From Taudactylus pleione (Eukaryota; Chordata; Amphibia; Anura; Myobatrachidae), in assembly GCA_031769625.1 (NCBI GenBank), contig JAUIMM010000702.1, positions 4,262,501 through 4,326,500 on the forward strand: 64,000 nucleotides of DNA. Reading direction: 5' to 3'. The notes under the pieces were generated by a model, which worked only from the letters and a program-made list of their open reading frames with translations, did no database searches and was not told where the DNA came from. A program made the translations under genes and the position numbers. Shown piece after piece: positions 35,295 to 49,390 of the stretch. How positions within the stretch are numbered: position 1 is the first letter of the stretch; each line of letters starts with the position of its first letter.

Positions 35295-35437
35295 GTGGGC
35301 CTTTTCCATGAATCAAAATGTGAGGTCAGCATCTAAGCAAACTACATCGCTGGACTTTTGTGAGGTCTCCTTGAATCCAGACTTCTACTCATGGCAACGA
35401 TCAAAGAGGAACCAACGGAAGAGGAGACCCAGAACAG
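35295..35437 (+). other. X exon-like segment, copy 18
   Basis: Duplicate of copy 14 at an offset of 7,467. Confidence 0.5.
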
Positions 35438-37630
35438 GTAATTAATGTTTATTAATTACCGGTAATTCTCAGGCTAGACTAGTTCTAGTCCTGCAGAGGC
35501 ACGATGATATGTTCTTGCTATATATTGATACTTCTAAAAATGTCTATTTGCTATGGACTCTTCTACTTATGCGACACTGTGATTTGGTAGTGTCAGATAT
35601 ACAGTAATTCTGTTTATCTCAGGGTACAGTATATCTCACCTCTTCACTCTCCCGGTTTTACTCCTTAAATCAAACTTTATAGTCAAAATCCCCAACAGCA
35701 TTACACTCACCTTTCCCAACCAAAAATCTTCAGGGTGGTTTTTCAAACACCTGGGCTTAATGTTGGGAAAATTTGAATCTTTTCATTAGAAGATTTGCCT
35801 CTGATGTCTAATATTTAAAGATAGATTATAGATAGATAGGTAGCTCAATCATTGATAAATAGACACTAGTTAGATACAGATGTGTCTGCATACATCTATC
35901 CTCCATGCGCTATAAGACGTGTTACAAATAATGTGTTAGCGCCATGTGACTTGGCTTTACAGAGCATCTTTCCAAGCATCTTTTGCCCTTAAAATGTGTC
36001 TTTATTTGCAAAGTGATGTGAATAGGACGCAAAAGCAGCTTATACTGATTAAAATTATATTCGGCATGCCTATATTCTGTGTGTGTGACTGCTGCTGTAT
36101 CTGCATGCAAAATGCAACTTTACAGTGTCACAGCCACTGACACTGTAACGTATCATTTTGCATGCAGATATATCCGCAGTCGCACACAGAACATAGGCAT
36201 GCCACATATAATTTTAATCAGCATAAGCTCCTTGTCCATCATATTTTGCATCGCTTTGCAAAGAAGACAGATTTTAAGGGGAAAAGTTACACGAAAAGAC
36301 ACTCAGTTCTATTGTGTCATTCCATGGTATAACACTTCCAGAAGGGCTGTTTAACGCACAGGGAGACTAGGTGTATATGAACACATCTGTAGATTGCCCA
36401 TATATAGATAGATATAAAGATAGATAGATAGATAGATAAAGAGATAGATAGTTAGATAGAGAGATAGAGATAGATAGATAGATTGATTGATAGATATAGA
36501 GATAGATAGATAAAGAGATAGATAGATAGAGCGAGAGATAGATAGATATAAAGATAGATAGATTGATAGATATAGAGATAGATAGACTGATAGGCAGACA
36601 CTAGTTCTTTGGCCCTTATAACTCGTCTTTCGCTGTGTTGCTAGTTATCATGTCTTGCTTTCTGTGTGTTGCTAGTTGTGTGAGCAATTGGTAGGGGATA
36701 TAGACTGTAAGCTCCACTGGGGCAAGGACTGAAATGAATGGCCAAATATTTTTTGTAAAGCACTGCAGAATGTATGTGCGCTATATAACAAGCTGGTAAT
36801 AAATAATAATAAATAATTAGATACAGATGCGTCCACATACATCAATCCTCCATGTGCTTTGAGATGTGTTACAAATAATGGGTGAGTACAATGTGACTCT
36901 GTAGCACAGAACATCTTTCCAGGTGACATTTTCCATTAATATGTGTCTGATTTGCAAAGTGATGCGAATTTAATGCAAGAGCAGCTTCCACTGATTAAAA
37001 TGATATACGGCATGCCTACTGTATAATCTGTATGCGACTGAGCTGTATCTGCATGCGATATGCAACTTTACAGTGTCACAGCCGCTGACACTGTAATGTA
37101 GCATTTTGCATGCAGATATATCCGCAGTCGCACACAGAACATAGGCATGCCACAGATCATTTTTATCAACATATGCTGCTTGTCCGTCATATTTTGCATC
37201 GCTTTGCAATTAAGACACATTTTAAGGGGAAAAGTTACACGAAAAGATGCATAATTCTATTGTGTTGTGCCACAGCATAACACTACTAGAAGGATATTTT
37301 AACGCAAGAGGAGACTAGGTGTATGTGAACACATCTTTTGGTTGCCCATATATATATATAAATAGATAGATAGATAGAGAGATGGATTGGTACCGATTCG
37401 TGCCATGGTATAACTTATCTACAAGGGCTGTTTAATGCGCAGTGAAGCTAGGTGTATGTGAACACATCTGTAGATCGTCCATATACTGTATAGATAGATA
37501 TAGACATAGATAGAAGGATAGATATAGTTCAAATTCACCCTGCCAACAAGGACAGACCCAACTGAGATATATTTGCATGTATAGTGTATAGCAAGAACAT
37601 GTTATCGCGCCTCTCAATATTTTTTTCCAG

Positions 37631-37773
37631 GTGGGCCTTTTCCATGAATCAAAATGTGAGGTCAGCATCTAAGCAAACTACATCGCTGGACTTTGGTGAG
37701 GTCTCCATGAATCCAGACTTCTACTCATGGCAACGATCAAAGAGGAACCAACGGAAGAGGAGACCCAGAACAG
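37631..37773 (+). other. X exon-like segment, copy 19
   Basis: Duplicate of copy 15 at an offset of 7,467. Confidence 0.5.
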
Positions 37774-38205
37774 GTAATTAATGTTTATTAATTACTGGTA
37801 ATTCTCAGGCTAGACTAGTTCTAGTACTGCAGAGGCACAATGATATGTTCTTGCTATACATTGATACTTCCAAAAATTTCTATTTGCTATGGACTCTTCT
37901 ACTTATGCGACACTGTGATTTGGTAGTGTCAGATATACAGGTATTCTGTTTATCTCAGGGTACAGTATATCTCAGCTCTTGACTCTCCCTGTTCACTCCA
38001 TAAATCACACTTTATAGTCAAAATTCCCAAAAGCATTACACTCACCTTTCCCAACCAAGAATCTTGAGGGTGGTTTTTCAAACACCTGGGCTTAATGTTG
38101 GGAAAATTTGAATCTTTTGATTACAAGATTTGCCTCCGATGTCTAATATTTAAAGATAGATTATAGATAGATAGGTAGCTCAATCTTTGATAAATAGACA
38201 CTAGT

Positions 38206-38725
38206 TAGATACAGATGTGTCTGCATACATCTATCCTCCATGCGCTATAAGACGTGTTACAAATAACGTGCGAGCGCCATGTGACTCGGCATTACAGAGC
38301 ATCTTTCCATGCGACTTTTGCCCTTAAAATGTGTCTTTATTTGCAAAGCGATGTGAATAGGACGCAAAAGCAGCTTATACTGATTAAAATGATATTCGGC
38401 ATGCCTATATTCTGTGTGTGTGACTGCTGCTGTATCTGCATGCAAAATGCAACTTTACAGTGTCACAGCCGCTGACACTGTAATGTAGCATTTTGCATGC
38501 AGATATATCCGCAGTCGCACACAGAACATAGGCATGCCACAGATCATTTTTATCAACATATGCTGCTTGTCCGTCATATTTTGCATCGCTTTGCAATTAA
38601 GACACATTTTAAGGGGAAAAGTTACACGAAAAGATGCATAATTCTATTGTGTTGTGCCACAGCATAACACTACTAGAAGGATATTTTAACGCAAGAGGAG
38701 ACTAGGTGTATGTGAACACATCTTT
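38206..38725. repeat. Hybrid P, class b (unit 13, first)
   Basis: Duplicate of the unit 11 class b hybrid. Confidence 0.8.
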
Positions 38726-39017
38726 TGGTTGCCCATATATATATATAAATAGATAGATAGATAGAGAGATGGATTGGTACCGATTCGTGCCATGGTATAA
38801 CTTATCTACAAGGGCTGTTTAATGCGCAGTGAAGCTAGGTGTATGTGAACACATCTGTAGATCGTCCATATACTGTATAGATAGATATAGACATAGATAG
38901 AAGGATAGATATAGTTCAAATTCACCCTGCCAACAAGGACAGACCCAACTGAGATATATTTGCATGTATAGTGTATAGCAAGAACATGTTATCGCGCCTC
39001 TCAATATTTTTTTCCAG

Positions 39018-39160
39018 GTGGGCCTTTTCCATGAATCAAAATGTGAGGTCAGCATCTAAGCAAACTACATCGCTGGACTTTGGTGAGGTCTCCATGAATC
39101 CAGACTTCTACTCATGGCAACGATCAAAGAGGAACCAACGGAAGTGGAGACCCAGAACAG
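39018..39160 (+). other. X exon-like segment, copy 20
   Basis: Duplicate of copy 16, with W43 (MATIKEEPTEVE). Confidence 0.5.
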
Positions 39161-39592
39161 GTAATTAATGTTTATTAATTACTGGTAATTCTCAGGCTAG
39201 ACTAGTTCTAGTACTGCAGAGGCACAATGATATGTTCTTGCTATACTTTGATACTTTCAAAAATTTCTATTTGCTATGGACTCTTCTACTTATGCGACAC
39301 TGTGATTTGGTAGTGTCAGATATACAGGTATTCTGTTTATCTCAGGGTACAGTATATCTCAGCTCTTCACTCTCCCTGTTCACTCCATAAATCACACTTT
39401 ATAGTCAAAATTCCCAAAAGCATTACACTCACCTTTCCCAACCAAGAATCTTGAGGGTGGTTTTTCAAACACCTGGGCTTAATGTTGGGAAAATTTGAAT
39501 CTTTTGATTACAAGATTTGCCTCCGATGTCTAACATTTAAAGATAGATTATAGATAGATAGGTAGCTCAATCTTTGATAAATAGACACTAGT

Positions 39593-40113
39593 TAGATACA
39601 GATGTGTCTGCATACATCTATCCTCCATGCGCTATAAGACGTGTTACAAATAACGTGCGAGCGCCATGTGACTCGGCATTACAGAGCATCTTTCCATGCG
39701 ACTTTTGCCCTTAAAATGTGTCTTTATTTGCAAAGCGATGTGAATAGGACGCAAAAGCAGCTTATACTGATTAAAATGATATTCGGCATGCCTATATTCT
39801 GTGTGTGTGACTGCTGCTGTATCTGCATGCAAAATGCAACTTTACAGTGTCACAGCCACTGACACTGTAACGTATCATTTTGCATGCAGATATATCCGCA
39901 GTCGCACACAGAACATAGGCATGCCACAGATCATTTTAATCAGCATAAGCTGCTTGTCCATTCTATTTTGCATCACTTTGCAATTAAGACAGATTTTAAG
40001 GGGAAAAGTTACACGAAAAGACGCTCACTTCTATTGTGTTGTGCCACAGTATAACACTACTAGAAGGACTGTTTAACGCGAGAGGATACTAGGTGTACTT
40101 GAACACATCTGTT
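39593..40113. repeat. Hybrid P, class a (unit 13, second)
   Basis: Class a join that adds the third module of unit 13. Compared with the matching P of unit 11, it departs after 39928. Confidence 0.8.
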
Positions 40114-40406
40114 GGTTGCCTATATATATATAAATAGATAGATAGATAGATAGAGAGATGGATCAGTACCAATTCGTGCCACGGTATAACTTATCTACAA
40201 GGGCTGTTTAATGCACAGTGAGGCTAGGTGTATGTGAACACATCTGTAGATCATCCATATACTGTATAGATAGATATAGACATAGATAGAAGGATAGATA
40301 TAGTTCAAATTCACCCTGCCAACAATGACAGACCCAACTGAGACATATTTGCATGTATAGTGTATAGCAAGAACATGTTATCGCGCCTCTCAATCTTTTT
40401 TTCCAG

Positions 40407-40549
40407 GTGGGCCTTTTCCATGAATCAAAATGTGAGGTCAGCATCTAAGCAAACTACATCGCTGGACTTTTGTGAGGTCTCCTTGAATCCAGACTTCTAC
40501 TCATGGCAACGATCAAAGAGGAACCAACGGAAGAGGAGACCCAGAACAG
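40407..40549 (+). other. X exon-like segment, copy 21
   Basis: Haplotype Q7 C22 L26 R43; third module of unit 13. Confidence 0.5.
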
Positions 40550-42742
40550 GTAATTAATGTTTATTAATTACCGGTAATTCTCAGGCTAGACTAGTTCTAG
40601 TCCTGCAGAGGCACGATGATATGTTCTTGCTATATATTGATACTTCTAAAAATGTCTATTTGCTATGGACTCTTCTACTTATGCGACACTGTGATTTGGT
40701 AGTGTCAGATATACAGTAATTCTGTTTATCTCAGGGTACAGTATATCTCACCTCTTCACTCTCCCGGTTTTACTCCTTAAATCAAACTTTATAGTCAAAA
40801 TCCCCAACAGCATTACACTCACCTTTCCCAACCAAAAATCTTCAGGGTGGTTTTTCAAACACCTGGGCTTAATGTTGGGAAAATTTGAATCTTTTCATTA
40901 GAAGATTTGCCTCTGATGTCTAATATTTAAAGATAGATTATAGATAGATAGGTAGCTCAATCATTGATAAATAGACACTAGTTAGATACAGATGTGTCTG
41001 CATACATCTATCCTCCATGCGCTATAAGACGTGTTACAAATAATGTGTTAGCGCCATGTGACTTGGCTTTACAGAGCATCTTTCCAAGCATCTTTTGCCC
41101 TTAAAATGTGTCTTTATTTGCAAAGTGATGTGAATAGGACGCAAAAGCAGCTTATACTGATTAAAATTATATTCGGCATGCCTATATTCTGTGTGTGTGA
41201 CTGCTGCTGTATCTGCATGCAAAATGCAACTTTACAGTGTCACAGCCACTGACACTGTAACGTATCATTTTGCATGCAGATATATCCGCAGTCGCACACA
41301 GAACATAGGCATGCCACATATAATTTTAATCAGCATAAGCTCCTTGTCCATCATATTTTGCATCGCTTTGCAAAGAAGACACATTTTAAGGGGAAAAGTT
41401 ACACGAAAAGACACTCAGTTCTATTGTGTCATTCCATGGTATAACACTTCCAGAAGGGCTGTTTAACGCACAGGGAGACTAGGTGTATATGAACACATCT
41501 GTAGATTGCCCATATATAGATAGATATAAAGATAGATAGATAGATAGATAAAGAGATAGATAGTTAGATAGAGAGATAGAGATAGATAGATAGATTGATT
41601 GATAGATATAGAGATAGATAGATAAAGAGATAGATAGATAGAGCGAGAGATAGATAGATATAAAGATAGATAGATTGATAGATATAGAGATAGATAGACT
41701 GATAGGCAGACACTAGTTCTTTGGCCCTTATAACTCGTCTTTCGCTGTGTTGCTAGTTATCATGTCTTGCTTTCTGTGTGTTGCTAGTTGTGTGAGCAAT
41801 TGGTAGGGGATATAGACTGTAAGCTCCACTGGGGCAAGGACTGAAATGAATGGCCAAATATTTTTTGTAAAGCGCTGCAGAATGTATGTGCGCTATATAA
41901 CAAGCTGGTAATAAATAATAATAAATAATTAGATACAGATGCGTCCACATACATCAATCCTCCATGTGCTTTGAGATGTGTTACAAATAATGGGTGAGTA
42001 CAATGTGACTCTGTAGCACAGAACATCTTTCCAGGTGACATTTTCCATTAATATGTGTCTGATTTGCAAAGTGATGCGAATTTAATGCAAGAGCAGCTTC
42101 CACTGATTAAAATGATATACGGCATGCCTACTGTATAATCTGTATGCGACTGAGCTGTATCTGCATGCGATATGCAACTTTACAGTGTCACAGCCGCTGA
42201 CACTGTAATGTAGCATTTTGCATGCAGATATATCCGCAGTCGCACACAGAACATAGGCATGCCACAGATCATTTTTATCAACATATGCTGCTTGTCCGTC
42301 ATATTTTGCATCGCTTTGCAATTAAGACACATTTTAAGGGGAAAAGTTACACGAAAAGATGCATAATTCTATTGTGTTGTGCCACAGCATAACACTACTA
42401 GAAGGATATTTTAACGCAAGAGGAGACTAGGTGTATGTGAACACATCTTTTGGTTGCCCATATATATATATAAATAGATAGATAGATAGAGAGATGGATT
42501 GGTACCGATTCGTGCCATGGTATAACTTATCTACAAGGGCTGTTTAATGCGCAGTGAAGCTAGGTGTATGTGAACACATCTGTAGATCGTCCATATACTG
42601 TATAGATAGATATAGACATAGATAGAAGGATAGATATAGTTCAAATTCACCCTGCCAACAAGGACAGACCCAACTGAGATATATTTGCATGTATAGTGTA
42701 TAGCAAGAACATGTTATCGCGCCTCTCAATATTTTTTTCCAG

Positions 42743-42885
42743 GTGGGCCTTTTCCATGAATCAAAATGTGAGGTCAGCATCTAAGCAAACTACATCGCTG
42801 GACTTTGGTGAGGTCTCCATGAATCCAGACTTCTACTCATGGCAACGATCAAAGAGGAACCAACGGAAGTGGAGACCCAGAACAG
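42743..42885 (+). other. X exon-like segment, copy 22
   Basis: Haplotype Q7 G22 M26 W43; the only W43 copy besides copy 32 that directly follows an E-linked P1. Confidence 0.5.
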
Positions 42886-43317
42886 GTAATTAATGTTTAT
42901 TAATTACTGGTAATTCTCAGGCTAGACTAGTTCTAGTACTGCAGAGGCACAATGATATGTTCTTGCTATACTTTGATACTTTCAAAAATTTCTATTTGCT
43001 ATGGACTCTTCTACTTATGCGACACTGTGATTTGGTAGTGTCAGATATACAGGTATTCTGTTTATCTCAGGGTACAGTATATCTCAGCTCTTCACTCTCC
43101 CTGTTCACTCCATAAATCACACTTTATAGTCAAAATTCCCAAAAGCATTACACTCACCTTTCCCAACCAAGAATCTTGAGGGTGGTTTTTCAAACACCTG
43201 GGCTTAATGTTGGGAAAATTTGAATCTTTTGATTACAAGATTTGCCTCCGATGTCTAACATTTAAAGATAGATTATAGATAGATAGGTAGCTCAATCTTT
43301 GATAAATAGACACTAGT

Positions 43318-43838
43318 TAGATACAGATGTGTCTGCATACATCTATCCTCCATGCGCTATAAGACGTGTTACAAATAACGTGCGAGCGCCATGTGACTCG
43401 GCATTACAGAGCATCTTTCCATGCGACTTTTGCCCTTAAAATGTGTCTTTATTTGCAAAGCGATGTGAATAGGACGCAAAAGCAGCTTATACTGATTAAA
43501 ATGATATTCGGCATGCCTATATTCTGTGTGTGTGACTGCTGCTGTATCTGCATGCAAAATGCAACTTTACAGTGTCACAGCCACTGACACTGTAACGTAT
43601 CATTTTGCATGCAGATATATCCGCAGTCGCACACAGAACATAGGCATGCCACAGATCATTTTAATCAGCATAAGCTGCTTGTCCATTCTATTTTGCATCA
43701 CTTTGCAATTAAGACAGATTTTAAGGGGAAAAGTTACACGAAAAGACGCTCACTTCTATTGTGTTGTGCCACAGTATAACACTACTAGAAGGACTGTTTA
43801 ACGCGAGAGGATACTAGGTGTACTTGAACACATCTGTT
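43318..43838. repeat. Hybrid P, class a (unit 14)
   Basis: Class a join between the two modules of unit 14. Confidence 0.8.
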
Positions 43839-44131
43839 GGTTGCCTATATATATATAAATAGATAGATAGATAGATAGAGAGATGGATCAGTACCAATTC
43901 GTGCCACGGTATAACTTATCTACAAGGGCTGTTTAATGCGCAGTGAGGCTAGGTGTATGTGAACACATCTGTAGATCATCCATATACTGTATAGATAGAT
44001 ATAGACATAGATAGAAGGATAGATATAGTTCAAATTCACCCTGCCAACAATGACAGACCCAACTGAGACATATTTGCATGTATAGTGTATAGCAAGAACA
44101 TGTTATCGCGCCTCTCAATCTTTTTTTCCAG

Positions 44132-44274
44132 GTGGGCCTTTTCCATGAATCAAAATGTGAGGTCAGCATCTAAGCAAACTACATCGCTGGACTTTTGTGA
44201 GGTCTCCTTGAATCCAGACTTCTACTCATGGCAACGATCAAAGAGGAACCAACGGAAGAGGAGACCCAGAACAG
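44132..44274 (+). other. X exon-like segment, copy 23
   Basis: Haplotype Q7 C22 L26 R43; second module of unit 14. Confidence 0.5.
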
Positions 44275-46467
44275 GTAATTAATGTTTATTAATTACCGGT
44301 AATTCTCAGGCTAGACTAGTTCTAGTCCTGCAGAGGCACGATGATATGTTCTTGCTATATATTGATACTTCTAAAAATGTCTATTTGCTATGGACTCTTC
44401 TACTTATGCGACACTGTGATTTGGTAGTGTCAGATATACAGTAATTCTGTTTATCTCAGGGTACAGTATATCTCACCTCTTCACTCTCCCGGTTTTACTC
44501 CTTAAATCAAACTTTATAGTCAAAATCCCCAACAGCATTACACTCACCTTTCCCAACCAAAAATCTTCAGGGTGGTTTTTCAAACACCTGGGCTTAATGT
44601 TGGGAAAATTTGAATCTTTTCATTAGAAGATTTGCCTCTGATGTCTAATATTTAAAGATAGATTATAGATAGATAGGTAGCTCAATCATTGATAAATAGA
44701 CACTAGTTAGATACAGATGTGTCTGCATACATCTATCCTCCATGCGCTATAAGACGTGTTACAAATAATGTGTTAGCGCCATGTGACTTGGCTTTACAGA
44801 GCATCTTTCCAAGCATCTTTTGCCCTTAAAATGTGTCTTTATTTGCAAAGTGATGTGAATAGGACGCAAAAGCAGCTTATACTGATTAAAATTATATTCG
44901 GCATGCCTATATTCTGTGTGTGTGACTGCTGCTGTATCTGCATGCAAAATGCAACTTTACAGTGTCACAGCCACTGACACTGTAACGTATCATTTTGCAT
45001 GCAGATATATCCGCAGTCGCACACAGAACATAGGCATGCCACATATAATTTTAATCAGCATAAGCTCCTTGTCCATCATATTTTGCATCGCTTTGCAAAG
45101 AAGACACATTTTAAGGGGAAAAGTTACACGAAAAGACACTCAGTTCTATTGTGTCATTCCATGGTATAACACTTCCAGAAGGGCTGTTTAACGCACAGGG
45201 AGACTAGGTGTATATGAACACATCTGTAGATTGCCCATATATAGATAGATATAAAGATAGATAGATAGATAGATAAAGAGATAGATAGTTAGATAGAGAG
45301 ATAGAGATAGATAGATAGATTGATTGATAGATATAGAGATAGATAGATAAAGAGATAGATAGATAGAGCGAGAGATAGATAGATATAAAGATAGATAGAT
45401 TGATAGATATAGAGATAGATAGACTGATAGGCAGACACTAGTTCTTTGGCCCTTATAACTCGTCTTTCGCTGTGTTGCTAGTTATCATGTCTTGCTTTCT
45501 GTGTGTTGCTAGTTGTGTGAGCAATTGGTAGGGGATATAGACTGTAAGCTCCACTGGGGCAAGGACTGAAATGAATGGCCAAATATTTTTTGTAAAGCGC
45601 TGCAGAATGTATGTGCGCTATATAACAAGCTGGTAATAAATAATAATAAATAATTAGATACAGATGCGTCCACATACATCAATCCTCCATGTGCTTTGAG
45701 ATGTGTTACAAATAATGGGTGAGTACAATGTGACTCTGTAGCACAGAACATCTTTCCAGGTGACATTTTCCATTAATATGTGTCTGATTTGCAAAGTGAT
45801 GCGAATTTAATGCAAGAGCAGCTTCCACTGATTAAAATGATATACGGCATGCCTACTGTATAATCTGTATGCGACTGAGCTGTATCTGCATGCGATATGC
45901 AACTTTACAGTGTCACAGCCGCTGACACTGTAATGTAGCATTTTGCATGCAGATATATCCGCAGTCGCACACAGAACATAGGCATGCCACAGATCATTTT
46001 TATCAACATATGCTGCTTGTCCGTCATATTTTGCATCGCTTTGCAATTAAGACACATTTTAAGGGGAAAAGTTACACGAAAAGATGCATAATTCTATTGT
46101 GTTGTGCCACAGCATAACACTACTAGAAGGATATTTTAACGCAAGAGGAGACTAGGTGTATGTGAACACATCTTTTGGTTGCCCATATATATATATAAAT
46201 AGATAGATAGATAGAGAGATGGATTGGTACCGATTCGTGCCATGGTATAACTTATCTACAAGGGCTGTTTAATGCGCAGTGAAGCTAGGTGTATGTGAAC
46301 ACATCTGTAGATCGTCCATATACTGTATAGATAGATATAGACATAGATAGAAGGATAGATATAGTTCAAATTCACCCTGCCAACAAGGACAGACCCAACT
46401 GAGATATATTTGCATGTATAGTGTATAGCAAGAACATGTTATCGCGCCTCTCAATATTTTTTTCCAG

Positions 46468-46610
46468 GTGGGCCTTTTCCATGAATCAAAATGTGAGGTC
46501 AGCATCTAAGCAAACTACATCGCTGGACTTTGGTGAGGTCTCCATGAATCCAGACTTCTACTCATGGCAACGATCAAAGAGGAACCAACGGAAGAGGAGA
46601 CCCAGAACAG
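46468..46610 (+). other. X exon-like segment, copy 24
   Basis: Haplotype Q7 G22 M26 R43; first module of unit 15. Confidence 0.5.
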
Positions 46611-47042
46611 GTAATTAATGTTTATTAATTACTGGTAATTCTCAGGCTAGACTAGTTCTAGTACTGCAGAGGCACAATGATATGTTCTTGCTATACATTG
46701 ATACTTCCAAAAATTTCTATTTGCTATGGACTCTTCTACTTATGCGACACTGTGATTTGGTAGTGTCAGATATACAGGTATTCTGTTTATCTCAGGGTAC
46801 AGTATATCTCAGCTCTTGACTCTCCCTGTTCACTCCATAAATCACACTTTATAGTCAAAATTCCCAAAAGCATTACACTCACCTTTCCCAACCAAGAATC
46901 TTGAGGGTGGTTTTTCAAACACCTGGGCTTAATGTTGGGAAAATTTGAATCTTTTGATTACAAGATTTGCCTCCGATGTCTAATATTTAAAGATAGATTA
47001 TAGATAGATAGGTAGCTCAATCTTTGATAAATAGACACTAGT

Positions 47043-47563
47043 TAGATACAGATGTGTCTGCATACATCTATCCTCCATGCGCTATAAGACGTGTTACAAA
47101 TAACGTGCGAGCGCCATGTGACTCGGCATTACAGAGCATCTTTCCATGCAACTTTTGCCCTTAAAATGTGTCTTTATTTGCAAAGCGATGTGAATAGGAC
47201 GCAAAAGCAGCTTATACTGATTAAAATGATATTCGGCATGCCTATATTCTGTGTGTGTGACTGCTGCTGTATCTGCATGCAAAATGCAACTTTACAGTGT
47301 CACAGCCGCTGACACTGTAATGTAGCATTTTGCATGCAGATATATCCGCAGTCGCACACAGAACATAGGCATGCCACAGATCATTTTTATCAACATATGC
47401 TGCTTGTCCGTCATATTTTGCATCGCTTTGCAATTAAGACACATTTTAAGGGGAAAAGTTACACGAAAAGATGCATAATTCTATTGTGTTGTGCCACAGC
47501 ATAACACTACTAGAAGGATATTTTAACGCAAGAGGAGACTAGGTGTATGTGAACACATCTTTT
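47043..47563. repeat. Hybrid P, class b (unit 15, first)
   Basis: Class b join with the private CCATGCAACTTTT change in the left arm. Confidence 0.8.
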
Positions 47564-47854
47564 GGTTGCCCATATATATATATAAATAGATAGATAGATA
47601 GAGAGATGGATTGGTACCGATTCGTGCCATGGTATAACTTATCTACAAGGGCTGTTTAATGCGCAGTGAAGCTAGGTGTATGTGAACACATCTGTAGATC
47701 GTCCATATACTGTATAGATAGATATAGACATAGATAGAAGGATAGATATAGTTCAAATTCACCCTGCCAACAAGGACAGACCCAACTGAGATATATTTGC
47801 ATGTATAGTGTATAGCAAGAACATGTTATCGCGCCTCTCAATATTTTTTTCCAG

Positions 47855-47997
47855 GTGGGCCTTTTCCATGAATCAAAATGTGAGGTCAGCATCTAAGCAA
47901 ACTACATCGCTGGACTTTGGTGAGGTCTCCATGAATCCAGACTTCTACTCATGGCAACGATCAAAGAGGAACCAACGGAAGTGGAGACCCAGAACAG
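47855..47997 (+). other. X exon-like segment, copy 25
   Basis: Haplotype Q7 G22 M26 W43; second module of unit 15. Confidence 0.5.
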
Positions 47998-48429
47998 GTA
48001 ATTAATGTTTATTAATTACTGGTAATTCTCAGGCTAGACTAGTTCTAGTACTGCAGAGGCACAATGATATGTTCTTGCTATACTTTGATACTTCCAAAAA
48101 TTTCTATTTGCTATGGACTCTTCTACTTATGCGACACTGTGATTTGGTAGTGTCAGATATACAGGTATTCTGTTTATCTCAGGGTACAGTATATCTCAGC
48201 TCTTCACTCTCCCTGTTCACTCCATAAATCACACTTTATAGTCAAAATTCCCAAAAGCATTACACTCACCTTTCCCAACCAAGAATCTTGAGGGTGGTTT
48301 TTCAAACACCTGGGCTTAATGTTGGGAAAATTTGAATCTTTTGATTACAAGATTTGCCTCCGATGTCTAATATTTAAAGATAGATTATAGATAGATAGGT
48401 AGCTCAATCTTTGATAAATAGACACTAGT

Positions 48430-48950
48430 TAGATACAGATGTGTCTGCATACATCTATCCTCCATGCGCTATAAGACGTGTTACAAATAACGTGCGAGCG
48501 CCATGTGACTCGGCATTACAGAGCATCTTTCCATGCGACTTTTGCCCTTAAAATGTGTCTTTATTTGCAAAGCGATGTGAATAGGACGCAAAAGCAGCTT
48601 ATACTGATTAAAATGATATTCGGCATGCCTATATTCTGTGTGTGTGACTGCTGCTGTATCTGCATGCAAAATGCAACTTTACAGTGTCACAGCCACTGAC
48701 ACTGTAACGTATCATTTTGCATGCAGATATATCCGCAGTCGCACACAGAACATAGGCATGCCACAGATCATTTTAATCAGCATAAGCTGCTTGTCCATTC
48801 TATTTTGCATCACTTTGCAATTAAGACAGATTTTAAGGGGAAAAGTTACATGAAAAGACGCTCACTTCTATTGTGTTGTGCCACAGTATAACACTACTAG
48901 AAGGACTGTTTAACGCGAGAGGATACTAGGTGTACTTGAACACATCTGTT
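48430..48950. repeat. Hybrid P, class a (unit 15, second)
   Basis: Class a join with the private TTACATGAAAAG change in the right arm. Confidence 0.8.
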
Positions 48951-49247
48951 GGTTGCCTATATATATATAAATAGATAGATAGATAGATAGATAGAGAGAT
49001 GGATCAGTACCAATTCGTGCCACGGTATAACTTATCTACAAGGGCTGTTTAATGCGCAGTGAGGCTAGGTGTATGTGAACACATCTGTAGATCGTCCATA
49101 TACTGTATAGATAGATATAGACATAGATAGAAGGATAGATATAGTTCAAATTCACCCTGCCAACAATGACAGACCCAACTGAGACATATTTGCATGTATA
49201 GTGTATAGCAAGAACATGTTATCGCGCCTCTCAATCTTTTTTTCCAG

Positions 49248-49390
49248 GTGGGCCTTTTCCATGAATCAAAATGTGAGGTCAGCATCTAAGCAAACTACAT
49301 CGCTGGACTTTTGTGAGGTCTCCTTGAATCCAGACTTCTACTCATGGCAACGATCAAAGAGGAACCAACGGAAGAGGAGACCCAGAACAG
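49248..49390 (+). other. X exon-like segment, copy 26
   Basis: Haplotype Q7 C22 L26 R43; third module of unit 15. Confidence 0.5.

Larger units (their letters stand above)
32849..36583 (+). repeat. Unit 12 (3,735 bp, two X modules)
   Basis: Second copy of unit 10, same length and same rare variants (GTGCCTCTC before the first X, GCATGCATAG before the second, GATAGATATATAGAGAG). X at 33898 and 35295, P2 centred at 36134. Confidence 0.9.
24969..39928 (+). repeat. Tandem duplication, two copies of 7,467 bp
   Basis: The segment from about 24969 to 32435 reappears from about 32436 to 39902 at a constant offset of 7,467, including rare private variants. The two copies look almost identical, so the event is recent or the copies have been homogenised. 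Both edges lie in the right arm of a P element (junction 32436-32461). Confidence 0.85.
36584..41695 (+). repeat. Unit 13 (5,112 bp, three X modules)
   Basis: First three-module unit. The first two modules (X 37631 and 39018) copy unit 11; the third (X 40407) is added through a class a hybrid P at 39593-40113. P2 centred at 41246. Confidence 0.9.
41696..45420 (+). repeat. Unit 14 (3,725 bp, two X modules)
   Basis: X at 42743 (tryptophan variant) and 44132, hybrid P at 43318-43838, P2 centred at 44971. Its first module corresponds to the second module of unit 13, so it can be seen as unit 13 with one module removed. Confidence 0.9.
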